From Nemertoderma westbladi (taxonomy: Eukaryota; Xenacoelomorpha; Nemertodermatida; Nemertodermatidae), in contig JAUCBJ010003210.1 in NCBI GenBank assembly GCA_032718475.1, forward strand, positions 1 to 32,498: a DNA stretch of 32,498 nt, in the 5' to 3' direction. The notes under the pieces are model-generated. The model saw only the letters and a program-made list of their open reading frames with translations, was not told the DNA's origin and did not search any database. The translations under genes were made by a program, and so were the position numbers. Shown here piece after piece: positions 1 to 8,955 of the stretch. Position 1 is the first letter of the stretch. Each line of letters opens with the position of its first letter.

Positions 1-137
1 AATAATCACTAAATAACATTCTACTAAATAAAATTAAAGAAAACGATTATAATAAAATTACATAATAATACATACATAATATAAAATAATAAAAAACAAA
101 TATAAATAATATAGTCACACACCCGCTCCATATGTTG
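1..137. other. AT-rich flank of BEL/Pao ORF
   Basis: This very AT-rich stretch lies 3' of the stop codon of the minus-strand BEL/Pao frame. It has no coding potential that I can see. A 3' LTR would be expected on this side, but the window ends too soon to recognise one. Confidence 0.5.
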
Positions 138-3100
138 TTACGTTATGGAGTCCCTAGATATTTGTCGGATTAGGGAAGTGGTCATGGGAAGAGTATCTTG
201 CCTTCCATAGTTTCCGGACAGTTTTCGGTCTCTTTCCAGTAAACATAAACGACCAGCTGGGCGATTGAGTGGTTGTGTTACTTTCTCCGCTCCCTTGGCT
301 TGTCTAATCTTAGCCGGGGTAAGATGAGGAGGCCATTCATCTTCTTTACTTAGGAAGTCGGGTCCACCTAACCACGCTGGAGTATCTATCAGTTCTTGAG
401 GAGTTGCTCCTCTGGAAGCGATGTCGGCTAGATTGATCGTCTCGGGGCAATGTCTCCATTGATCTACATTGGAGTTGATATCGTCATTATCTGAGGAGTA
501 TGGTGTTCCCTCAGTTGGGTCGTCAACTTCACTGCTCTCCACTTCCCGTTCACTTAATCGATATACCTGTTCTTTTGGTAATCTTTCCATAAGAGTTCTA
601 CGAGAAGGGCCAGTAAAGTACCAACCTACTCTAGTTCTTCCCGCATAAACTTGTAGAGGTTGCGGTTGAGCAGGCCGTTTCTCCAATGTCTCGAGCGCTT
701 CATGCGCATTTTGACCGATGACTATTTGGACTCCAGGGTAATCGGTGTTGAATCTAGGTATTCCAAACTGCTGGGTGAAATCGTCCTCATCCCAGTTATA
801 AGGTTCCACTTGGCTGGTCGCGAAGTTCTTTATCGCTACCATTTTCACTGACCTTATGCTGTGTTCTCCTAGTTCATCCTGGGGGGTGGACAACGCGCCT
901 ACATAATAATCCGCTATTACGGTAGATTTCCAAACTTGCATAATTCCTGACATGTTTAGCTTAGTTCGGAACTTGGGTTGTCCAGCAAAGATGTCTTCGG
1001 CTAGTTCTTTGTCGATGAATGTTCCTGTGCTACCGGAGTCAAGGAGGGCGTTCACTACATAACTCCTTTTAGGTCCATGGACCCTTACCTGTACTACAGG
1101 AAATTCTCGGATTCCTACATTGGAAGGTGGCGCTTTCCAAGATGGTTGTCGATCAGAAGTAGTTAGAGTGAGGTCGCTGTCTGTATCTTTTTCATACGTG
1201 AGTGCTCGATACACTGCGGTATTTATCATGTAACAGGATTCGTTTTCGTCGGAGAACTCGTCCGTATAGAATCCTTCCATCTCAGATTGATCAGTGTCGT
1301 TCACATCACTGAATTGGACATGTAGTTCGGAATCACTTACCTGACTCGGACTATTTTGCTCGAATTCAGTGTGCAACAAGATATGATGTTTCGCACCGCA
1401 CTTTGCACACCTTGTGTCGGAGTAAGAGGTTCGCCGTTGGTGTCCTCGTCTGAGACAATTATAACACAACCGCTTATCCCACATGACTTCCCGTCTCTCC
1501 GCTAATGATTTCTTCAGGAATTCATCACACATATTCAAACGGTGGGGCCCGTCGCACAACACACATTTGGGCTTGATGTTACTTACTTTAACATGCGCTG
1601 TGTGGTGCACGCTCGTTCTTTCCTCGGGCTTTCTCACCTGAATTCTCTTGGGAGACGTAGGAGGAGTTTTTCTTACCTGTTCTCTCCTGTCATTGGTTCG
1701 AGACTTGAATTTACTTACCTGTTCTTTAGGCGTTTTATTGACATAATAAGCTCTTTCAGTGTCTTTCCCGCTATCCTCTCCTTGAGAAGTCTGGCTTTCG
1801 CTGTCGTCTGTATAACACACTGGTATTACCCTTCTCCTAGAAACGGGTTTCTCACTTACCTTGTTTTCCAGTGTCTTCTCTCTGGACTGCCTTAGGAGCT
1901 GTAATTTCACTTCTCTATCTAAGAATGACATGAGATCAGCCATGGTAGGGTCTCGTCGTTGTTGTTCCATCATATATAACACTTTCTTGTCCCAGCGTGT
2001 ACCTACTCCACCCTTGGGCAAAGTAGATGCTAAGGCTCCTACAACCATAGAATTCTTGTATTCATGAGACTTACCTAACCAATCTAGTTGTCTACAGATC
2101 TCCTGAATCTCGTCGGAAAACTCTATAATCCCGCTGCTAAGAAACTTTCGGGGCGCCATTAATTTCGCATATAAATACCTAGCTATGTTAGTCCTATTAC
2201 CATACCTGATGTTTAGTGTATCCCAAACTTGTCTTAATCCATCTGGATGTCCAATAAACCTTGACGCCATTAACTTGGGAGATCCTTCCAAGCACTCGAT
2301 GAGGAATCTAAGTTTCTCTCCGTTGGATAGCACAGAGTTCTGTATGTTATCTTTGTAATATTCATTAAAAGGTAACCATTTCATCTCATCTCCATTGAAC
2401 TTGACTATCTCTCCAACCTTTACCGCTTGCCGGGCTTCGGTTCTAGCCATTTGACGCGTAAAACTTTCTTGGGCCATCGTGTTATTTAATATCGAGTTAT
2501 CGGTATAGAAATTTCTCGGATTATGATCCGGTCTATAGGGAATATCATTATCAACAGGTCTATAATTACCCTTAATAGGGTTGACTATAGGAGTTTCTAC
2601 TTCGCTAGCAGTATATATGCGTGTAGGCTCCATACCTTGCGCATGAGATACTTCAGACCTAACAGGTTGACACATTGTTACAGGGGGTGGTGGTATACCC
2701 CTTTGTGTATTTACTAATTTATCGCGTTCTAGCGCGATACTTTGCTGCACTTCTTGCAACTCTAACCTACTTTCCCTTACTGTGCCCTTGAATTGCTGAA
2801 CGGTCTCCTGCATCTGTCCGAGCAGGAGATCCATCCCCCGTCGTCTCTCATCCACCCATTCGACCGCCGAAGCGGGATTCGCCAACGTTGTAGCGGGCGG
2901 ACGAGGGACAACGGGCGACAAATCATGAATATTTCGCTCGGAGTCCAGGGCATGAACTGTCTCATGGGCTGTTCTGCTGGGCACAGGTAGCTTGGTACTG
3001 TGCAAAGGGAATTTAGAGGTAGGTTCAGGGAGTACAGGTGTCTCTACCACCGAAAGGGTGGCTTCGGGAACAGGCCTAACTATTTCAGGCTCATCTACTA

Positions 3101-4718
3101 TAGTAGGGAGTCTTTCTATTATAATTATTTGGTCTGTGGGTTCTGTACTACCTAAGTTGGTGTTATTTAGTTGCCTTCTAACAGCTGGGGGCAAATCAGG
3201 CAATTTCTGACGGTGGGACATTCTTTTACGTCTGCTTAGGCGAGATCGATTTCCTCCGCCTTCAGTGTCGGTGGTATCGCCTTCCTCAGATGATGTATAA
3301 CCTTGTCTTTTGGGAGTAGATCGATTCATCATCTGCATATTACTAGCTGTTAACTGTTTATTAAAGTTGTCTTGTCTCTCTTGAAGATTTTCCAACTCTA
3401 GTTGGGTTGTCTCTTCAGATGCCCTCCGTTCTGCTTCTGCCACTGCTATTTTTCTTTCCGCTTCGGCTGCCTTTCTTTCCGCTTCTGCCGCTGCCACTGC
3501 CGCTGCTGCTGTCTTTCTATCTTCTATACGTTTTTTCTTTACTTGTTCTTCTTGAACCTTAGCGATGCGGATACTTTCATCAAATTTAGCTTGGTTCGCA
3601 GCTATCCTATCCACATCAATTGAGTCCAACACACGCTGGGCTCCTTCACTATTAGGGCTAAGTCCATCTAACCTTCTCCTCAACTCTTCATCTCCTAAAA
3701 AACGCTGATAGTCTGACAGATAGATGTCAATGGCATCCCTCTTATGCGGTTTCTCTGCCGTCGCTTCACTTTCCACTTGGGAAAAAGTAGCGTCTGTTGA
3801 TTCTCCATGGGTTGAGCGCTCCTCCAGCTGAGCTTTCCACTGAGCTGTTCCTTGAACCTGGAGACTCACCCGTTGAAACCAAGTCTTTACGGCAACTTGC
3901 AACGACGTGTCTTGTCTTCTTTTAGAAGCCTCCTCAAAGGCCGATAAGATTAGTCTGATTCGCAGAATTCTTTCTCTAACTTGATAAAGCAGTTGTCCCT
4001 GCTCTTGAGGTCCTTGTGGTTGTTGAAACAGTTGTCCTTTTACTCGCTCCATAGAGCTGAAGAATCCCTGTGCGTATCCGGCTGCGGACCTCTTCCACAC
4101 AGCTGGATCGATGGTTTCCTTGGCTACTCCCATCCGGTGTATGTCTTCCCAGGCAGCTTCTGATAAATCAAACGGGAGTCCGGGTCCGGGGAAGTTCCAT
4201 TGCGACTCGACAATAGACTTCAGTTCTTCCCTTGTGTATCCCGCATAACTATCTTTAGTTGATCGCTGACTTCTCGCCCAATCGATCTGGTGTTTTTCCA
4301 CTGCGATCAATATCCTAGTGAGTACGGCTGCAGGAAGGATGAGAAGGGGATCCGAATAAACCGCATCCGTCATCTTTGCTCCGCACTCGGGTGTCAGCTC
4401 TACAGTATCCTCACTACTGGAGCTGTCGGGCCGCTGAGAAATAAGTTCTTGGCTCGCGGGTTGTTGCTGTTCCGCTGCTTCTTGGTCCCGCTTGACCTGA
4501 GCTCGAGTGCCTATGATAGACCTATGGTGTTGGACCAGCCTAGGTTCTGATATTACTACTGGAGGGATGACCTTCTTCACAGTGGGAGGTGACTTGGACT
4601 TTGGTCTCAGACGCTCTATACTCTTAGCTGAGTCCCAGATCTTTTTAAGACCCTGTCTAACACTCATTCTAGCACTTTCTAAGAGGCTATCTGACAATGT
4701 TTGTTTTGTGTCAGACAT
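138..4718 (-). CDS. BEL/Pao retrotransposon Gag-protease polyprotein, pol deleted
   Basis: An uninterrupted 1526-codon frame starts at the ATG at 4718. Residues about 385-460 are an Ala/Glu/Arg-rich coiled coil. Residues about 770-920 look like the DUF1759 Gag region of BEL/Pao elements (FNGDEMKWLPF at its start). A zinc knuckle C-x2-C-x3-H-x4-C uses C1052, C1055, H1059 and C1064, and a second cysteine/histidine cluster (CYNC...CAKCGAKHH) follows. A retropepsin-like aspartic protease has the active-site motif DSGS with Asp near residue 1227 (codon at 1038-1040). Gag packages the element RNA in cytoplasmic particles and the protease matures it. After the protease the frame passes directly to WRHCPETINLADIASRG, typical of the end of the BEL RNase H region. 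The reverse transcriptase and most of RNase H are therefore absent, and no integrase follows. The copy cannot move alone but could be mobilised in trans. The family call is firm. Whether the protein is made is unknown. Confidence 0.85.
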   Translation of the reverse strand: MSDTKQTLSDSLLESARMSVRQGLKKIWDSAKSIERLRPKSKSPPTVKKVIPPVVISEPRLVQHHRSIIGTRAQVKRDQEAAEQQQPASQELISQRPDSSSSEDTVELTPECGAKMTDAVYSDPLLILPAAVLTRILIAVEKHQIDWARSQRSTKDSYAGYTREELKSIVESQWNFPGPGLPFDLSEAAWEDIHRMGVAKETIDPAVWKRSAAGYAQGFFSSMERVKGQLFQQPQGPQEQGQLLYQVRERILRIRLILSAFEEASKRRQDTSLQVAVKTWFQRVSLQVQGTAQWKAQLEERSTHGESTDATFSQVESEATAEKPHKRDAIDIYLSDYQRFLGDEELRRRLDGLSPNSEGAQRVLDSIDVDRIAANQAKFDESIRIAKVQEEQVKKKRIEDRKTAAAAVAAAEAERKAAEAERKIAVAEAERRASEETTQLELENLQERQDNFNKQLTASNMQMMNRSTPKRQGYTSSEEGDTTDTEGGGNRSRLSRRKRMSHRQKLPDLPPAVRRQLNNTNLGSTEPTDQIIIIERLPTIVDEPEIVRPVPEATLSVVETPVLPEPTSKFPLHSTKLPVPSRTAHETVHALDSERNIHDLSPVVPRPPATTLANPASAVEWVDERRRGMDLLLGQMQETVQQFKGTVRESRLELQEVQQSIALERDKLVNTQRGIPPPPVTMCQPVRSEVSHAQGMEPTRIYTASEVETPIVNPIKGNYRPVDNDIPYRPDHNPRNFYTDNSILNNTMAQESFTRQMARTEARQAVKVGEIVKFNGDEMKWLPFNEYYKDNIQNSVLSNGEKLRFLIECLEGSPKLMASRFIGHPDGLRQVWDTLNIRYGNRTNIARYLYAKLMAPRKFLSSGIIEFSDEIQEICRQLDWLGKSHEYKNSMVVGALASTLPKGGVGTRWDKKVLYMMEQQRRDPTMADLMSFLDREVKLQLLRQSREKTLENKVSEKPVSRRRVIPVCYTDDSESQTSQGEDSGKDTERAYYVNKTPKEQVSKFKSRTNDRREQVRKTPPTSPKRIQVRKPEERTSVHHTAHVKVSNIKPKCVLCDGPHRLNMCDEFLKKSLAERREVMWDKRLCYNCLRRGHQRRTSYSDTRCAKCGAKHHILLHTEFEQNSPSQVSDSELHVQFSDVNDTDQSEMEGFYTDEFSDENESCYMINTAVYRALTYEKDTDSDLTLTTSDRQPSWKAPPSNVGIREFPVVQVRVHGPKRSYVVNALLDSGSTGTFIDKELAEDIFAGQPKFRTKLNMSGIMQVWKSTVIADYYVGALSTPQDELGEHSIRSVKMVAIKNFATSQVEPYNWDEDDFTQQFGIPRFNTDYPGVQIVIGQNAHEALETLEKRPAQPQPLQVYAGRTRVGWYFTGPSRRTLMERLPKEQVYRLSEREVESSEVDDPTEGTPYSSDNDDINSNVDQWRHCPETINLADIASRGATPQELIDTPAWLGGPDFLSKEDEWPPHLTPAKIRQAKGAEKVTQPLNRPAGRLCLLERDRKLSGNYGRQDTLPMTTSLIRQISRDSIT

Positions 4719-5924
4719 GTTTGATTGTACAGTTGAATTCCTACTGCTATATTACAGTCTAAGCAAGTCTAGTAATTCAGCATTAACTGCTAGCCTAGTA
4801 ATTAATTACCGATACTGCTACTCAGTGTAGCGTGATATATATATAATATTAGAATACCGGTATGCTTATAGTATATATAAGTATTATTAGTAACTAGAAT
4901 TAATTACAGAATACCGGTATGATTTAAGCCTAAAATTTATAGAAATAAATATAATAAGCCTATTGTAAATACCGGTATGTCAATTATTTTAGAATAATTG
5001 AATTTCTGAATTTTAAGGGTTACTTGGTTACTTTAACTTACTTTATTACCGTTATTTAAGCAGTAGTCCAACTGATATTGAGACCTAATTGTTGTATGGC
5101 AGGCCTACTATTTATAAATCGTTTGAGTTGATTTATAATATATATATACCCGTTTAATGGGTTTTGTCAATGTTTGAAATAAATGTTATTATTTCTGGGG
5201 GAGTCACCACACATAAGCTGTGCGCTCTCAGTGGAGTGCTACTTGTTAGACACTAAAACAAATAATTCTAATTTACCTAAGTTACTTAATACTACAAATT
5301 ACGTACAATTCGGGTTGAGATTACAATCTCTAAATAAACACAAAAATTTAATTACAAATACACAAATACGAACTTTTAGGGTAATTTTACAAGAAGTCTA
5401 CTAACCAGCCTAACAAAGGGTTAGAATATCTGGTTATTACAACTGACAGGTTACTACGGTATTTGAAAATAATAAGTAGTAGTAAATATACTGCGTTGTC
5501 CAGATAGGAAAATACCACCGCCTGACGACCTATAACCGTATCGCTATAGGTACTACGTTATGTATCACGGAGTGTTCCTACCTAGAGATTAATTACCGCG
5601 GTCTACCAGAACCAACGTGCCTATTAACCACTTTACAACACAAATATACTGCCTACACACTAATCACCCTCGGAAAGTACTGTACACTAAACCCTAAATT
5701 AGGTACAAGTACTTGTACGACAAATAATTAGTAGTTAAAAATACTTGAACAGCTAAAAGAACCACGGTATCTGCCGGAGTGACCAAAGCATAAAATCTCC
5801 AGTCTTTACCTACGCCGAGCAGCCCTGATGTAGTACCGGGGTTAGTTTAACTATAACGGTATGTATAACAAACACAATTACTGTAGGAATAAACTTGGGG
5901 ATATGAATGTTGCGAATAATCGCA
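4719..5924. other. non-coding DNA upstream of BEL/Pao ORF
   Basis: This AT-rich DNA lies 5' of the BEL/Pao frame and probably includes its leader and part of its 5' LTR. I could not set LTR borders because no matching 3' LTR is in the window. Visible details are three ATACCGGTAT palindromes about 60 bp apart (near 4854, 4914 and 4971), TATA-like runs near 4837 and 5140, and a perfect 16-bp palindrome at 5703-5718 (GTACAAGTACTTGTAC). No convincing gene is present. Confidence 0.45.
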
Positions 5925-6215
5925 TAAACTCTGAATAATAAATATTACGCTACGCGTACAGACTATTCAAACAAAATGCAGACCAAATACTGACAGACTA
6001 CTATCAAGCCTAAACAAACTACGGTATATGCAGACTCCGAAATGATTAGTTAGTATGCGTTCTAACCCAGTAGTACGACTTATTCTTTCACAGGGGGTTT
6101 ACCTCACAGCACTTGAAGCCCCTACTTTCCTAACTTAGCACTTTATCGGACATATGCTCTACACACACCGAAATTTCCTCAAACCCAACAACAGCCAGAC
6201 AACTATCCAGCCTAC
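5925..6215. repeat. 291-bp tandem repeat unit, left copy
   Basis: The stretch from about 6000 to 6215 closely matches 8740-8955, with shared landmarks such as AAATGATTAGTTAGTATGCG and TTTCACAGGGGGTTTACCTC. The left border is approximate because similarity fades before about 5990. With the LINE at 6216-8652 removed, the two copies would be adjacent. Part of this unit may belong to the BEL LTR or leader, which is inference. Confidence 0.7.
6204..6215. repeat. target-site duplication, left (TATCCAGCCTAC)
   Basis: This 12-bp sequence is repeated exactly at 8653-8664 and brackets the LINE. Its last bases could be shared with the trinucleotide tail, so the true duplication may be a few bases shorter. 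Confidence 0.75.
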
Positions 6216-8652
6216 TACTACTACTACTAGGATCGGCATGCTGCATTGCAGCTGCATTTTTAAGAATGCTGTGCCGGCTTGTCAACAAAATTGCACCGCC
6301 ACAACTCCCTATCACCCATGACATTTGCTAGATCATCCGCATCTTTAAGGCCAGTGTCCTTTAAGATGCGTCTCAAGAAAGTCATGGGCTGTCCACCATG
6401 CTTATTCACTCCATGAGGCTGCCAAAGTACAAGATTATGCACTGGCTGGTCCTCACGGCGAAAGCAATGTCCTGCAAAGCGGAGGCGATTTTGTTCTAGT
6501 GTCAAGCTTGGGGGAACCAATGAGACACCTCCAATGTTATATAGTGTCTGGTTGGAGATGTGTGCATTGTACTTGACACAATGAACCCGGCGTAGCATTC
6601 TTGTGAATGTGCCATCCAGAGATTTGGTGTCCTCAGCAGTTAGAGCCCAGCATGGACTCCCGTAGAGGAGTACTGGAACTACTGCTGCTCTAAATAATCG
6701 GACCTTAAGTTTCCGATTAATTCTCGGTGACTTCCAAATCCTGGAAAGCCTATTCAAGGCTGCCCATGCCTTTCCCTTACGTATTCGAAGGTCCTCACCT
6801 GACTTCCGGATCCATGATCCCAGGTAACAGAAGTCGTCCACATGCTCAAGCATACCATCCTTTGAGCTTATGCTCATCCGATCAGAGACTTGCTGAGGAC
6901 TTTCAAAGTTAACTGTCAGAATTTTGGTCTTTCTGGAGTTAATAAAAAGACCAACACTAGAAGCAGCATGTTCTAATGAGCTGAGGAGCCGTTGGGCTCC
7001 CTCTAATGATTCTGAGAGTACTCCTAAGTCATCAGCAAAGTCTAGATCAGTTAGGTACTTGGCAGGATTTCCTCGACTTCTGGAGCCAGTAGGTGGAGTT
7101 ATCATCACCCCATCATCATTATAATGATCTAAGGACATGCGTAGAACATAGTCAACCACAATAATGAACAAGAATGGTGCAAGTGTGTCTCCTTGGAGGA
7201 CGCCCCATAACACTTCAAATGGTTCTGTGTCACCATCAACAGTAGACACAAATGTTGTCGAACCATCGTATACTGATCTGATTGCTGCAATAATTTCATC
7301 AGGAATCCCATATAATGAAAGTATGGTGAACATACGTGAGCGAGAGACTGAATCAAAGGCCTTGAAGAAGTCAACAAAGATAACAGCCAGATGCCTGTCT
7401 TTCTTTTTTGATAACTCTTCAATTATCCTTCTAAGTGCCAAAATGGGCTCCATGGTCCCACGACCTTTACGGAACCCATTCTGATTTCCACGGAGCAGTC
7501 TCTCAATGGGATCCCTGATGCGATTTAATAGAATCCTATTGTATAGCTTTGCAGCAATCGAGATCAATGAGATTCCCCGAAAAGAACCATAGAGTGTTAG
7601 GTTGCCCTTCTTGGGAACTGGCACCAACTTATTTGTTTTCATTTCTTGTGGGACTCTTGTTGTTCGGTACATGTCTACTATGATGGGATAGATGAGCTTT
7701 AAACACTCAGGTATTTTAAAGACCTCAGGGGGAACACCATCTACTCCACTGGCACGATTGGTCTTAATGCTCTTTGCAGCAGCCTTCACTTCTGCAAAGG
7801 AGATATCGCCAATGGGAATATCTGGGAGTACAGACTCAGACACTTTTACTTCTATAAAGTTATCAGGCAATACCCTGTCATTATTGAGGAGCTTTTCAAA
7901 GTGGGCTTTCCAACCATTGAGGCGATCGGCTGGTGATTCAGCCTTAACCTTGGTGGTTGGTTGGCTTTTCCGCCCAGTAAGCAGATTGATCGATTTCCAT
8001 GCCTGGGATGATTGCCTGCTGTCGTCAGCATCATTGATGGCATCAACCTGTTGGTTTATTAGCTCCTGTAGATTAGCAGAATACTGCCTGTTCAGGGACC
8101 TAGAAGCAGCCTTAACTGCATTCTTGGCCGCTGTAGTCTGTTTGAGTCGGGACTCTTTCTGCGCCTTATGAAGGTCATTTCGGCACTTCTGAATTTTGTT
8201 GTCAGTCCAGGGGGCCCTTTTCTTGTTTCGAGGGTATACAGGAACTGTTTCTGCAGCTGCTAACTTAACTGCTTCTGTAAAGGCAGTATAGCCCTCACAG
8301 TGATCTGCCGCCTCAGAGGCAAGAGCCTCATACCTGTTGCTCAGCTGTAGTGTGAAGCTGGATCTCACACTTGGCTGTTGCAACAGAGAGGACCAGTCAT
8401 GCCGCGGCAAGGCAGATTTAGTTGTTCTGCTAGCACGCAGACTAAGTCTTACCTTGGCCACAATAAGGCGGTGATCACTGGAGAGGGGTCGAAGTGTAAA
8501 TGCATTACAGTCTTGTATAGAGCTCCTGTATTTCCTACGAAACAGAATATGGTCTATCTGGGACTTGTGACCACTGGGTCCACTATGAGTCCATAGCTTT
8601 CCAGTTCGCTTCTTGAACTGGGTTCCAGCCGAAAACAATCCATTTCCAGAGA
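6216..8652 (-). mobile_element. 5'-truncated LINE with (TAG)n tail
   Basis: This is a non-LTR retrotransposon copy on the minus strand. The 5' end (at 8652) starts inside the apurinic-type endonuclease. The 3' end (at 6216) is a short (TAG)n tail rather than poly(A). A 12-bp direct repeat brackets it, as expected from target-primed reverse transcription with 5' truncation. The insertion split a 291-bp tandem duplication. The clade is uncertain: the reverse transcriptase type resembles the widespread RTE/CR1-like endonuclease-reverse transcriptases of invertebrates. Confidence 0.85.
6260..8652 (-). pseudogene. LINE endonuclease (end) plus reverse transcriptase, 5'-truncated
   Basis: The frame stays open for about 790 codons from the truncation to the stop at 6260, with no stop or frameshift, so the copy may be fairly young. 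It has no true start codon. The order is: the C-terminal end of the endonuclease with the SDH motif (LSSDHRLIVAK, about 50 residues in); a Lys/Arg-rich linker; reverse transcriptase with KLVPVPKKGN, QNGFRKGRGT, motif A FVDFFKAFDS, motif B GVLQGDTLAP and the catalytic FADD of motif C; then the thumb region VDDFCYLGSWI and a conserved C-terminal domain ending in a tryptophan-rich segment. All catalytic aspartates of the polymerase are kept, while most of the endonuclease is missing. In an intact element this protein nicks target DNA and copies the element RNA into it. Confidence 0.85.
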
Positions 8653-8664
8653 TATCCAGCCTAC
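8653..8664. repeat. target-site duplication, right
   Basis: This is an exact copy of TATCCAGCCTAC at 6204-6215 and marks the 5' border of the LINE. Confidence 0.75.
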
Positions 8665-8955
8665 AAATTATCTAAATAATAACTATTACGGTACCTGAAC
8701 AGACCACACAAACAAACACAGGCCAAAACGTTGGCAGAATACTGTCAAGCCTAAATAAACTACAGTATGTGCAGATTCCAAAATGATTAGTTAGTATGCG
8801 TTCTAACCCAGTAGTACGACTTATTCTTTCACAGGGGGTTTACCTCACAGCACTTGAAGCCCCTACTTTCCTAACTAGCACTTCATCGGACAGATGCTCT
8901 ACACACACTGCAATCCGTTCAGACTTAACAACAGTTAGACAACAGTCAAGCCTAC
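8665..8955. repeat. 291-bp tandem repeat unit, right copy
   Basis: The unit runs from AAATTATCT at 8665 to CAAGCCTAC at 8955, after which AAATTATCT begins again. This defines a 291-bp period. It matches the left unit at about 5925-6215, with scattered substitutions concentrated in the first third. Confidence 0.75.

Noticed and set aside
5186-5206. Possible tRNA primer-binding site (TGGTGACTCCCCCAG on the minus strand) for the BEL element
   Set aside because: Folding the complement as a tRNA 3' end does not give the conserved C61 of the T stem, and no LTR border supports it.
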